Shown piece by piece: positions 19,974-27,684 of a DNA stretch of 64,000 bases. The notes beneath the pieces were generated by a model. It saw only the letters and a list, made by a program, of their open reading frames with translations, made no database searches and was not told where the DNA came from. Position 1 is the first letter of the stretch. Each line of letters opens with the position of its first letter. Made by a program: the position numbers and the translations under genes. Source of the DNA: Candidatus Scalindua japonica (GTDB lineage Bacteria > Planctomycetota > Brocadiia > Brocadiales > Scalinduaceae); contig NZ_BAOS01000038.1 of assembly GCF_002443295.1 (NCBI RefSeq), forward strand, positions 1 through 64,000. The letters run 5' to 3'.

Positions 19974-20246
19974 GTGGTGAAAAATGAGGGAAACAAGAAA
20001 AGTAAGATTGTAGACGGCAACCACGAATTATTAGGCAAACATGTGATTTCATTAACGGTGCCACTTACGTTGTTTGATGCTACAAAGATAGCAGGACGTT
20101 TTAATTCAATGCCTAGTAATCCTGACAGGGAAATGTTTACGGTAAAACTTGTTTCCAATCAAAAGTCTAAAGAGAAAAATTATTTGGTAGTGAGGAAACT
20201 CTGTATAGGTGATAGCATAGACTTTATTGATTATCCAAAAGAGTAG
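19974..20246 (+). CDS. Hypothetical 90-residue protein
   Basis: A short cytoplasmic-looking protein starting at GTG 19974 (a second GTG follows), with AAAGGGG ten bases upstream as a ribosome site. It is rich in Lys and Asn; the core LLGKHVISLTVPLTLFDATKIAGRFNS contains one amphipathic stretch. No domain recognised. It sits alone downstream of gene remnants, so its reality is only moderately supported. Confidence 0.45.
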   Translation: MVKNEGNKKSKIVDGNHELLGKHVISLTVPLTLFDATKIAGRFNSMPSNPDREMFTVKLVSNQKSKEKNYLVVRKLCIGDSIDFIDYPKE

Positions 20247-20303
20247 AAAAGGGGAATTAAAGCACAGAAAATGGTAATAGTAGCATACAAATTACCAGTA
20301 AGT

Positions 20304-20411
20304 TTATTTTATGTAATCAGTACCGGATCCTGCTTCTGGTAGCCCGATATCATATAGTGTTGAATGTTTATGCACTTTGCCTAATTCATTGAGAATAACC
20401 TGCATCACAGT
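20304..20411 (-). other. Short minus-strand frame, possible gene remnant
   Basis: A 35-codon frame (KVCTVMQVILNELGKVHKHS, then TLYDIGLPEAGSGTDYIK and stop) lies downstream of the TDT transporter gene. Its composition looks protein-like, but I do not recognise a family and there is no ribosome site. Noted as an unknown remnant. Confidence 0.25.
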
Positions 20412-20463
20412 ACATACTTTAAATTACATGTACTGCGATACAATTGGAAATAAATCAATCTGG

Positions 20464-21510
20464 CTATTTTGCAGTAGTTTCCTTTGCCGTTACAGCCTTA
20501 AATATTGAAATCAGCATACTGACAAATATAATTGTCCATCCAATGTAAGCGAGATAGATAAAATATTTTGAAATGTTTGCAATAAACGGAATTTCTAAAG
20601 CCTGTGAAAGTTTATATGTACAGGCCGTATACATACCCAATGGAAAGACCATGCCCCAATCTAGCGGCGTATACTTAAACTGTTGTTTACGTACAAAGAA
20701 CTTCCAGATTCCTAAAATTATTAAAAGCGGTATCCACCATGTACCGAATGACCAGAAAAACAGTGTAAATCCCTTTGTGAATGTTAAGAAATCAGTAAAA
20801 ACTCCACCTATTTTAGGGATGGTTAAGCATATTATTGAACCTGCTAGAGTGGTGATGGCAATTGCCCCCATATTAATCCAGTAAGGCGGTATCAATGCCT
20901 CCGGAACTAGCTTGAAGAATACCAATCGATAGAACAGCAGTGTAATCAAAATTACATAGAGGAATGCTCCGATCATCCACCACACAAGTGAAGAAAACAA
21001 CACAAAACTCCCACCGCTTACAAATTCAGATGCAAGTGCCGCACCGAGAACTGCCACTGATTGTGTTCCCACGGTAGCTATCAGCCAGCCTCCGTGTATA
21101 ACTGATTCCGGACCTTCCTCGCACTTGATAAAGAGTATGCTGAACGCGAATAACGAAACAATAACCCAGAGAAGGATACCAAAATACCAGAAAATTTTTG
21201 CGATTTCCGGTTGATTTACTATAGTAATAAATTGTGCACCCAGCACATTTGTCGCCGCAACTGTAGTAAAAAAAACAAGACTTAGTTTGGCATTGCAAAG
21301 GTCTTTATATAAGTTATCCCAGAACATAAATGCACGTAGTATCTGAATAGGCAATATAATCGCATATGCAACAATATTTATATAAAAAAGCGCGTATGCA
21401 ATATCGGTAAAACCTAAAAGTTTGGATGCAATGGAAATTATGCCCGTAGACATTACCATCGCAAAATAGGCGGGGTGCAACCCTTTGATTGTATTACTAA
21501 TAACGTTCAT
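20464..21510 (-). CDS. TDT-family (TehA/Mae1/SLAC1-like) membrane transporter
   Basis: 348 residues with about ten transmembrane helices filling the chain. It opens with LHPAYFAMVMSTGIISIA, a hallmark of the tellurite-resistance/dicarboxylate transporter family (TehA, malate permease Mae1, plant SLAC1 anion channels). Those proteins move dicarboxylates or act as anion channels gated by a pore Phe. The substrate cannot be fixed from sequence. It is a single gene; no tehB-like methyltransferase is adjacent. Confidence 0.88.
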   Translation of the reverse strand: MNVISNTIKGLHPAYFAMVMSTGIISIASKLLGFTDIAYALFYINIVAYAIILPIQILRAFMFWDNLYKDLCNAKLSLVFFTTVAATNVLGAQFITIVNQPEIAKIFWYFGILLWVIVSLFAFSILFIKCEEGPESVIHGGWLIATVGTQSVAVLGAALASEFVSGGSFVLFSSLVWWMIGAFLYVILITLLFYRLVFFKLVPEALIPPYWINMGAIAITTLAGSIICLTIPKIGGVFTDFLTFTKGFTLFFWSFGTWWIPLLIILGIWKFFVRKQQFKYTPLDWGMVFPLGMYTACTYKLSQALEIPFIANISKYFIYLAYIGWTIIFVSMLISIFKAVTAKETTAK

Positions 21511-21600
21511 TCAGTGTTTCCTCTCTTTTAATTCGAAGATAGATTATAAAGAAATTTGCTCACTTCACTTCAATTAAAACAAATCGACATACTACATCAA

Positions 21601-21726
21601 CCACAAAAAAAATACCACAAAAAAAATACCACAAAAAAAATACCACAAAAAAAATACCACAAAAAAAATACCACAAAAAAAATACCACAAAAAAAATACC
21701 ACAAAAAAAATACCACAAAAAAAAAA
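21601..21726. repeat. Nine tandem copies of a 14-bp A-rich unit
   Basis: The unit CCACAAAAAAAATA repeats head to tail from 21601; eight copies are exact and the ninth ends in extra A. It lies directly against the REP palindrome at 21725. The open frame through it (KKNTTKKIPQ...) is a by-product of the repeat and not a gene. Confidence 0.9.
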
Positions 21727-21747
21727 CATGGGGACAACCCCCATGTT
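21725..21747. repeat. REP-like palindrome, left of RAYT gene
   Basis: AACATGGGGACAACCCCCAT plus GTT forms a near-perfect hairpin. It overlaps the last codons and stop of the RAYT gene at 21746. The same core (GGGACAACCC) recurs at 22455, 39031, 39061 and 40838. Confidence 0.8.
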
Positions 21748-22414
21748 ATTGGTTTTGCTTCTTGTTGCGAGGTCTTCCTCCCTTCTTACGGCTTAAATCT
21801 CGGTTAAGAATTCCTCTTAGTTTTTCAAAGAAATTTACGCCACCTAATGGCCTACCTGTTGAAGTTGCTTTTCTGATATTATTTTCATTTTTCTCATCAA
21901 GTATTAATTCCATATATTGTTCTCTATCTTCTTTTGACCATTTGTGAAGATTAATCTTTCCATCATGTTCACCTTTTATATGTTCACTGGCACTTGACCA
22001 GTCCCACAGCTCAGGCTTTTTAACAATTCCTGCCCTTACAGGATTCATCTCTATGTATTTTACAACTGCCCAATAATATTCATTTTTATCAATAGGGCAC
22101 GAAAAATAGCGATTTTGCCATAGCCTCCCGCTTCTACTATATTTCATATTAAAATATTGGGCATATCGAAAAGTAGTACCATGCAAACATTGACCTAAAC
22201 CATCTCTGCTGTTTGGTGAAATAAGCAAATGAAAATGGTTGTCCATTAAACAGTATGCCCCTACTTCTGATTCTGTTTTGTTTGTCAATTCATTAAGAAG
22301 CTTTAGAAAGTGATGACGGTCTTCATTGTCAATAAATATTTCTAACTTATTTGTTCCTCTTTGAGTAATATGATGAGGATATTGTGGAACCACTACTCTT
22401 GCAATTCTAGGCAT
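21746..22414 (-). CDS. REP-associated tyrosine transposase (RAYT, Y1/IS200-like)
   Basis: 222 residues of the Y1_Tnp family. It begins MPRIARVVVPQYPHHITQRG and has the HUH pair NHFHLLISP (about 60-67) and the catalytic-Tyr helix VVKYIEMNPVRAGIV (Tyr about 119). The form and the flanking palindromes mark it as a RAYT, a single-copy relative of IS200 transposases that acts on genomic REP hairpins. REP copies lie at both ends (21725 and 22455, opposite orientation), so gene plus REPs form one unit of about 750 bp placed between the TDT transporter and the CNB-AAA protein. Confidence 0.92.
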   Translation of the reverse strand: MPRIARVVVPQYPHHITQRGTNKLEIFIDNEDRHHFLKLLNELTNKTESEVGAYCLMDNHFHLLISPNSRDGLGQCLHGTTFRYAQYFNMKYSRSGRLWQNRYFSCPIDKNEYYWAVVKYIEMNPVRAGIVKKPELWDWSSASEHIKGEHDGKINLHKWSKEDREQYMELILDEKNENNIRKATSTGRPLGGVNFFEKLRGILNRDLSRKKGGRPRNKKQNQ

Positions 22415-22445
22415 GTGAGCTATTTTAATTAATTATTAATCAATA

Positions 22446-25043
22446 TCAACAATAATATGGGGGTTGTCCCCATGTTTGTGAGATGAAAAACAGAATGATA
22501 TAAATGATGGTTAATACAAATGGTACTATTCCCTGGATTGCAAATATTTGAAGATGTCTCTTTGGATTGATTTTATTCTGAATAATTTTATAAATGAGAT
22601 ATTCGGTTATGAGTAGACCAGTGAGAACAAAGAATACTTGAAAGGTTGTTGTGAAATTAATATCCAGTTGAAAGGTATTGAATATCATTAAAGTCCCTTT
22701 TACAGTGCCAAAGACCTCAATAGAATAAAGTGATATGAACCCGAATAAGATAAGTGGGATGATTGAATAACCAAAGAGTTTAATGTGCCAAATTACTGTC
22801 TCTTTTGATATCAGTGCGGCAATGTAGTTTGTTGTAATGTTCAGGGTTAGTGAAAAAAATATGGAAGCGGAAAATATGAAAAGATAATTTGCCTGGATAG
22901 TATCTGCTATTGAAAAGATTTCAGCAACTAATAAACCGGAAAGTATAATTGAAAATATGGCTCCGGCCAGAGAAGCCTGCCTTAATGAACTTATTCCTGC
23001 ACCGGGGATTCGGAGATTTAAGCGTGCCGCATTGTGTGTACAGTTTTTAATGCAATTCAGACAGACTTTGCAATTTCTGTTATCCGACAGGAATTGCAGG
23101 TGCAAAAACATTGGACACGGGTTTGCCCTTTCAGAACCTTTAAAACAATCATGTGTTGTGCATATTGTAGTACATACGTTCTTGTTTGCACGTATTTCTA
23201 TCATAGAAGACATGGAAAACAGCGCAGCCATTCCGCCCATAGGGCATAGGTGACGACACCATGCAGACTTTTCAAAAATCAAGTCAACAATTATGGCTAA
23301 AAACAAAATACTGAATATCAGGTAGGCTGTCTTATTTACAGATGAGGCCATATGAGTATATTCTTCTAAGAATAAAATAGATGTAAACCCTGTACCCATA
23401 ATCCAGGCATCATATTCTTTAATAAAATCTGGAACCGGTATTTTTAAATTACGTTTATTGAGAAATCTGGTAATAGAGTATATTGGACATATTCCGCATC
23501 CAAAACGGGCCGCAAAAAGAAACAGTACAAATAAGAGAGGTATGCCTAACTGCCAGAGAAGAATCAAAGTAATATTTTTTCCACCTATTGAAATATCAGA
23601 TTGTATTATGAGCATGCAAAGGAGTGAAATGAAAATTATCAATGTGGTGGCCTTGAATACGGAAATAATCCTGGGGCTTTTGCAAAATCTTTCGATCAGA
23701 GATATGTTTAAAAGGTTGACCCTTTTTTCATCCTCAATACCTGTTGGATTACCCAGGAAGATTACTTCTTCTTCAATGTCTGTGTCTGCTTTTGAAAGCG
23801 TGATTGCTCGCTCAATCACATTTTCCAGTTCCTTTACATTTCCGGGATAGTCATATTTTAGTAATTTGTTTGTGGCGCCATTTGAAAATCTTTTTGTCTG
23901 TGTGTGCCTTATTTTATCTATTCTATCAACAAAATGTTCCATAAGAGATGGAATGTCTTTTTTATGTTCACATAGTGGTGGGATTTCCAGTTTCTGGCTA
24001 CTTAACATACGGAACAATGGCTGGTACAGTTGCTTCTGCATTAAGCTGATATCTGTAGTGGTAACAATGATCCTGACATTTGAATGTACCAGTTTGCTTC
24101 CTCCTATTCTCAGGAATTCCCCGGTTTTCATAAATTTTAGAAAAATTTTCTGAATGTTTAAAGACATGTTTTCTATGTTTTTGATGATCAGTGTTCCATT
24201 ATTTACCAATTCCAGATATCCAATTCTTTTTTCTTCCTCGGTGGTAAATGTAATTTTTTCCTTTCCGAACAATTCAGACTCGACTTGATCAAGTTGTCTT
24301 CTTTCATTATGGATGGGTATTCTTTCCATCCTTCTCTCTTTTGGTAGTACTATTTCAAAAACAGGGGATTTCGCCTTTGCGCTGTCTGTATGTATCTTTC
24401 TGGAAATAATCTCTTTTCCCGTACCTGGTTTACCGATGATGGTGACAGGAGCATCATTTTCTGAGAATTTTTTGGCTTCCTTAAATACACTCTGCATTTT
24501 TTTAGATTTCCAGACTACACCGCTATACTGGTAATTCTTTGTTTTCTGAAGGTATCTGCTTAAAGCAATCTCATATTCTTTCAGACCAATATTTTTTATG
24601 TTTTGATTTTCAATTCGTTCGGAAAGCAATTTATTAAAATGTTTATTAATATGGGGGTTTTTTGAGATAATGTCATCAAAATCACTCTTTGTGATAGAAT
24701 AAAGAAGAGAATCTTCATTTGCTTTTACTGTGGCGCAACAAGGTTCACCGGTAAGCAGAGACATTTCACCAAAACATTTCCCATTTGGTATAGTTGCAAT
24801 AATAAATTCTTCGTGTTCTGATTCAGATACAACTCGGGCGCTTCCCGTTTTGATCAAGTAAAGGCGGGCCCCGACCGAACCTCTCTTTATAACAATATTA
24901 TCTTTGGAGAAGGAGTTAATTTGGATCTTTGCAGAGATTTTTTCTAATGATTCTCTAGGCAGCTCCTTAAAGAGAGAAACTTTCCCCAAGAATTCCATTA
25001 TATCTTCACTGTTTTTTTCGAATATCGTTAGTTTCTTTTCCAT
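22446..25043 (-). CDS. Cyclic-nucleotide-binding / degenerate sigma54-AAA / membrane polyferredoxin fusion
   Basis: 865 residues. Domain 1 (about 18-140) is a CNB domain with GKCFGEMSLLTGEP; the usual phosphate-binding Arg after GEP is Cys (GEPCCATV). Domain 2 (about 180-420) is sigma54-activator-like AAA: Walker A GKPGTGKE (204-211) is intact, but GAFTGA is replaced (EKITFTTE) and Walker B reads TLIIKNIE instead of TLFLDEI, so remodelling of sigma54 is unlikely; no DNA-binding domain follows. Domain 3 (about 455-865) has eight or so membrane helices with NapH/NosR-type cysteines CGICP (516-520), CRHLCP (596-601), and a ferredoxin cluster CKVCLNCIKNC (658-668). It follows the cyclase gene by 13 bp. 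The C-terminus is encoded by a REP. Confidence 0.85.
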   Translation of the reverse strand: MEKKLTIFEKNSEDIMEFLGKVSLFKELPRESLEKISAKIQINSFSKDNIVIKRGSVGARLYLIKTGSARVVSESEHEEFIIATIPNGKCFGEMSLLTGEPCCATVKANEDSLLYSITKSDFDDIISKNPHINKHFNKLLSERIENQNIKNIGLKEYEIALSRYLQKTKNYQYSGVVWKSKKMQSVFKEAKKFSENDAPVTIIGKPGTGKEIISRKIHTDSAKAKSPVFEIVLPKERRMERIPIHNERRQLDQVESELFGKEKITFTTEEEKRIGYLELVNNGTLIIKNIENMSLNIQKIFLKFMKTGEFLRIGGSKLVHSNVRIIVTTTDISLMQKQLYQPLFRMLSSQKLEIPPLCEHKKDIPSLMEHFVDRIDKIRHTQTKRFSNGATNKLLKYDYPGNVKELENVIERAITLSKADTDIEEEVIFLGNPTGIEDEKRVNLLNISLIERFCKSPRIISVFKATTLIIFISLLCMLIIQSDISIGGKNITLILLWQLGIPLLFVLFLFAARFGCGICPIYSITRFLNKRNLKIPVPDFIKEYDAWIMGTGFTSILFLEEYTHMASSVNKTAYLIFSILFLAIIVDLIFEKSAWCRHLCPMGGMAALFSMSSMIEIRANKNVCTTICTTHDCFKGSERANPCPMFLHLQFLSDNRNCKVCLNCIKNCTHNAARLNLRIPGAGISSLRQASLAGAIFSIILSGLLVAEIFSIADTIQANYLFIFSASIFFSLTLNITTNYIAALISKETVIWHIKLFGYSIIPLILFGFISLYSIEVFGTVKGTLMIFNTFQLDINFTTTFQVFFVLTGLLITEYLIYKIIQNKINPKRHLQIFAIQGIVPFVLTIIYIILFFISQTWGQPPYYC
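22455..22477. repeat. REP-like palindrome, right of RAYT gene
   Basis: ATATGGGGGTTGTCCCCATG plus TTT is the reverse complement of the left REP apart from end bases. It lies inside the reading frame of the 865-residue protein and encodes its last residues (QTWGQPPYY). Confidence 0.8.
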
Positions 25044-25056
25044 ATATTTTGCACAG

Positions 25057-27459
25057 TTACTTTTCTGTTAATATGTAAACACCATCCCAATTTTCCGGAG
25101 GAGGATTCTGTGTGTATGCTTTACATCTTTCCAAATATGTTAATGCTGGTCCATCATGAGGGACCTTGACCACCGCTTTTTGAAACATGTCTATTGCGTT
25201 CTGCCACTCTTTTTTTTTATACGCTATCAGCCCCTCTTCATAAAGTTCTAAAACTATACGTTTCGCATTTGATATTTCTCCCTTCCGGCCAATGAGTTCA
25301 TATACTTTGACCGGTTTCTTCTTTCCGATAACCCGGATCATATCCAACTCTCTCGCCTCTATATGGTCACTGGCCAGTTCATAAGTTCTTTCACTTATCA
25401 TTGTATAAGTTCCATAATACTTATTGGCGGCTTCCAGTCTGGCACCGAGATTGACCTCATCTCCGATTACGGTATATGAAAGCCTGTTAGTTGAACCTAC
25501 ATTTCCCACGAGTACACGGCCAGTGTTCAGGCCGATCCTGGCCTTTATCTGGAGCCGTCCTTCCTTCTTAAATTTTGTGTTCAACTCACATATTCTTTTT
25601 TGATTATCAATGGACGCCAGGCATGCCTTTAGCGCGTGGTCAGGTTGCTCCAGTGGTGTCCCAAACGCCGCGACGATTGCGTCTCCGATGTATTTGTCCA
25701 GAAATCCTCCATAGCCAAGTATCTGGTCTGTCATCTCACTTAAATATTCATTAAGAAGTTCTATTAATTCGGACGGTTTCAGCTTTTCTGAAATAGAGCT
25801 GAATTTTTCAATATCGGAGAAGTATACGGTGACCTCCCTCTCTTCACCACCGAGCTTTATATCTTCGGGTTCTTTCAATATTTCATGTACTACCTTCGGA
25901 TCCATAAAGTTCTCAAACGCGGTTTTGACCCCTTTTCTCAGTTTTTCTTCGGACATGAAGCGATACAAAATAATTGAAGAAAAACATATAATTATTGTAA
26001 TACCCGGGTACGTTACGTTCAACCATGTCCCATCATTTACGAATCTTTCATAAACATAATAATAATACCCGGCCCATAAAAAGATACTTGCCACAGCCCC
26101 CCAGATTGAGGGAAGCAGTGGCAGGACTATGCCCATTACAAGGCTTATGCAGATGATTGCGATTATGTCATGAAGCACTTCCCACTCTCCTCTTACCACA
26201 AACTTTTCATGTAATATATTTTCTGTAATTGTAGCATGCTTTTCTACGCCCGGTGTCTGCGATGAAAATGGGGTCGCTATGTAGTCGCCCAGACCAAATG
26301 CAGTTGCACCTAGAAAAACTATTTTATTGTTGAATGCATCAGGAGATACCTTACCTTCTATGACATCACAGAACGAAAAATATTTGAACGTGGATTCAGG
26401 GCCGCAGTAGTTGATCATCATCCGGTTCCAGCTATCTATGGGAATTTCAGTCTCCTTAAAGACCAGCTTTTCTGTCAGCACCAGCTTCAGCTCGCCATAA
26501 TCGATATTTTTATATATTCTGGCCGCCTGGACACCAAGCGGGGGATAAAATTCATTTTCAAAATGAATAGCCATATACTCACTCCTGACAATTCCGGAAT
26601 AATCAACATTCGTATCCACAAATCCCTGATAAGTTACCCACTCCGCGAACGGATCAATCATATTGATGACCCCAACGGCCGTCTTTGGCCTGTAAAGTGC
26701 CAGAATATTATTCATTATCTCTTTTCGGTTTTTAGAAGTTAGTACTGTTAATTGATTACCATCAGGGCTCTTCTTCTTGCTACTTATATCCCCTCCTACC
26801 AGGACCGGGAAATAAGCGGATTCTTTCAGTAATTCTTTGCCGAGGGATGAGACCTCTTTACCCGTAAATCCGGTAGTGTTTCTTTGTGTCATGTAAACAA
26901 AATCAATCGCGGAAATAATATCCATTCCACTATCCATCACCGCTCTTCTAAAAGCCTCTTTGAGCCTGCTATCTTCATCAAATGTTTTTCGTTTTTCATA
27001 TAACGCAGACAGAAACTGCTCTTTATCGGTCTCTTCAGGCAGGTTTTTCCACAGAGGGGACTCATTGTAATCTCTGGTCAGTATGTCAAAGGTCTTCAAA
27101 ATATCAGTGTTTTGTTCCTCAGAGTAGATAACATCCAGAGCAAGTAGCTTCGCTTTCGCTGCTGATACTTTATCAACTAATTCTGCGATATAACGTCTTG
27201 ACCACGGGTAACGTCCCAGTTTTTCTATGCTGTTTTCATCTATTGCGACTATTACAATTTCGTCACCGGTGTCGCGCTTTCCCCTTATTTGAAATCTCAT
27301 ATCCATGGATTTCTGTTCAATGGCTTTGAAAATCCTCAGCAGCTTAAACGTATCACGGTCTTCAAGATTATAGATTGTAATGACAATAATTAAGATAAAG
27401 ATTGAAATAAGGATTGATATGGTTTTTTTGCCGGGCTTTATACTTTTAATAAAACTCAT
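25057..27459 (-). CDS. CHASE2-sensor class III adenylyl cyclase with TPR tail
   Basis: 800 residues. An N-terminal membrane helix (about 14-30) leads into an extracytoplasmic CHASE2 domain (about 45-405; VAIDENSIEKLGRYPWSR start), then three membrane helices (about 425-500), then a class III cyclase domain (about 545-735). Metal-binding aspartates are in YFSDIEKFS and YIGDAIVAAFG; Lys in LDKYIGD and Asp in VIGDEVNLGARL suggest ATP as substrate. A TPR-like tail (about 745-790) follows. It should convert an envelope signal to cAMP. The next gene carries a CNB domain, suggesting a sender-receiver pair. FecR genes, common neighbours of CHASE2 cyclases, lie in the divergent cluster. Confidence 0.92.
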   Translation of the reverse strand: MSFIKSIKPGKKTISILISIFILIIVITIYNLEDRDTFKLLRIFKAIEQKSMDMRFQIRGKRDTGDEIVIVAIDENSIEKLGRYPWSRRYIAELVDKVSAAKAKLLALDVIYSEEQNTDILKTFDILTRDYNESPLWKNLPEETDKEQFLSALYEKRKTFDEDSRLKEAFRRAVMDSGMDIISAIDFVYMTQRNTTGFTGKEVSSLGKELLKESAYFPVLVGGDISSKKKSPDGNQLTVLTSKNRKEIMNNILALYRPKTAVGVINMIDPFAEWVTYQGFVDTNVDYSGIVRSEYMAIHFENEFYPPLGVQAARIYKNIDYGELKLVLTEKLVFKETEIPIDSWNRMMINYCGPESTFKYFSFCDVIEGKVSPDAFNNKIVFLGATAFGLGDYIATPFSSQTPGVEKHATITENILHEKFVVRGEWEVLHDIIAIICISLVMGIVLPLLPSIWGAVASIFLWAGYYYYVYERFVNDGTWLNVTYPGITIIICFSSIILYRFMSEEKLRKGVKTAFENFMDPKVVHEILKEPEDIKLGGEEREVTVYFSDIEKFSSISEKLKPSELIELLNEYLSEMTDQILGYGGFLDKYIGDAIVAAFGTPLEQPDHALKACLASIDNQKRICELNTKFKKEGRLQIKARIGLNTGRVLVGNVGSTNRLSYTVIGDEVNLGARLEAANKYYGTYTMISERTYELASDHIEARELDMIRVIGKKKPVKVYELIGRKGEISNAKRIVLELYEEGLIAYKKKEWQNAIDMFQKAVVKVPHDGPALTYLERCKAYTQNPPPENWDGVYILTEK

Positions 27460-27531
27460 TTTAGTTAGTGATTATTAAAAAGATATCGATAAAATTTCAT
27501 AAAAAAATCTACTTCAAGGGTAAGTTTAGTA

Positions 27532-27559
27532 TTGACAAAGTTGTTTACATTTGTAAATT
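27532..27559 (+). promoter_or_regulatory. Promoter candidate with overlapping palindrome in the divergent region
   Basis: TTGACA at 27532-27537 and TAAATT at 27554-27559 (16-nt spacer) form a plausible sigma70 promoter towards the surface-protein cluster. A perfect 14-bp palindrome TTTACATTTGTAAA (27544-27557) sits over the spacer and -10, where a repressor could bind. It lies between the cyclase gene and the first surface gene. Confidence 0.4.
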
Positions 27560-27644
27560 GTAGCATAAACAGAGCTATAACGTAATGTAAATCTGCAGTT
27601 ATATAGCTCAGAACTACTACTAAATACTAAAGGCGTTTGATATT

Positions 27645-27684
27645 GTAGGGTGGCATGGAAAAACTTTGTTTGTCAATGCCACCG
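27645..27684. repeat. Intergenic palindromic repeat, copy 1
   Basis: GTAGGGTGGCATGGAAAAAC...GTTTGTC, then ATGCCACC: arms GGTGGCAT (27649-27656) and ATGCCACC (27676-27683). It belongs to a family also seen near 29428, 32241 and 34322. The first possible ATG of the following gene (27655) lies inside its left arm. Confidence 0.65.

Noticed and set aside
21601-21726. CRISPR array
   Set aside because: Units are contiguous with no spacers; the same holds for the 10-bp array at 39081.
21556-21807. Plus-strand open frame rich in KKNTTKKIPQ units
   Set aside because: It is produced by the 14-bp tandem array and runs into the RAYT gene on the other strand; no ribosome site or natural composition.
22446-25043. 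Functional sigma54 enhancer-binding protein
   Set aside because: GAFTGA and Walker B acids are missing and no DNA-binding domain follows; membrane and Fe-S parts occupy the C-terminal half.
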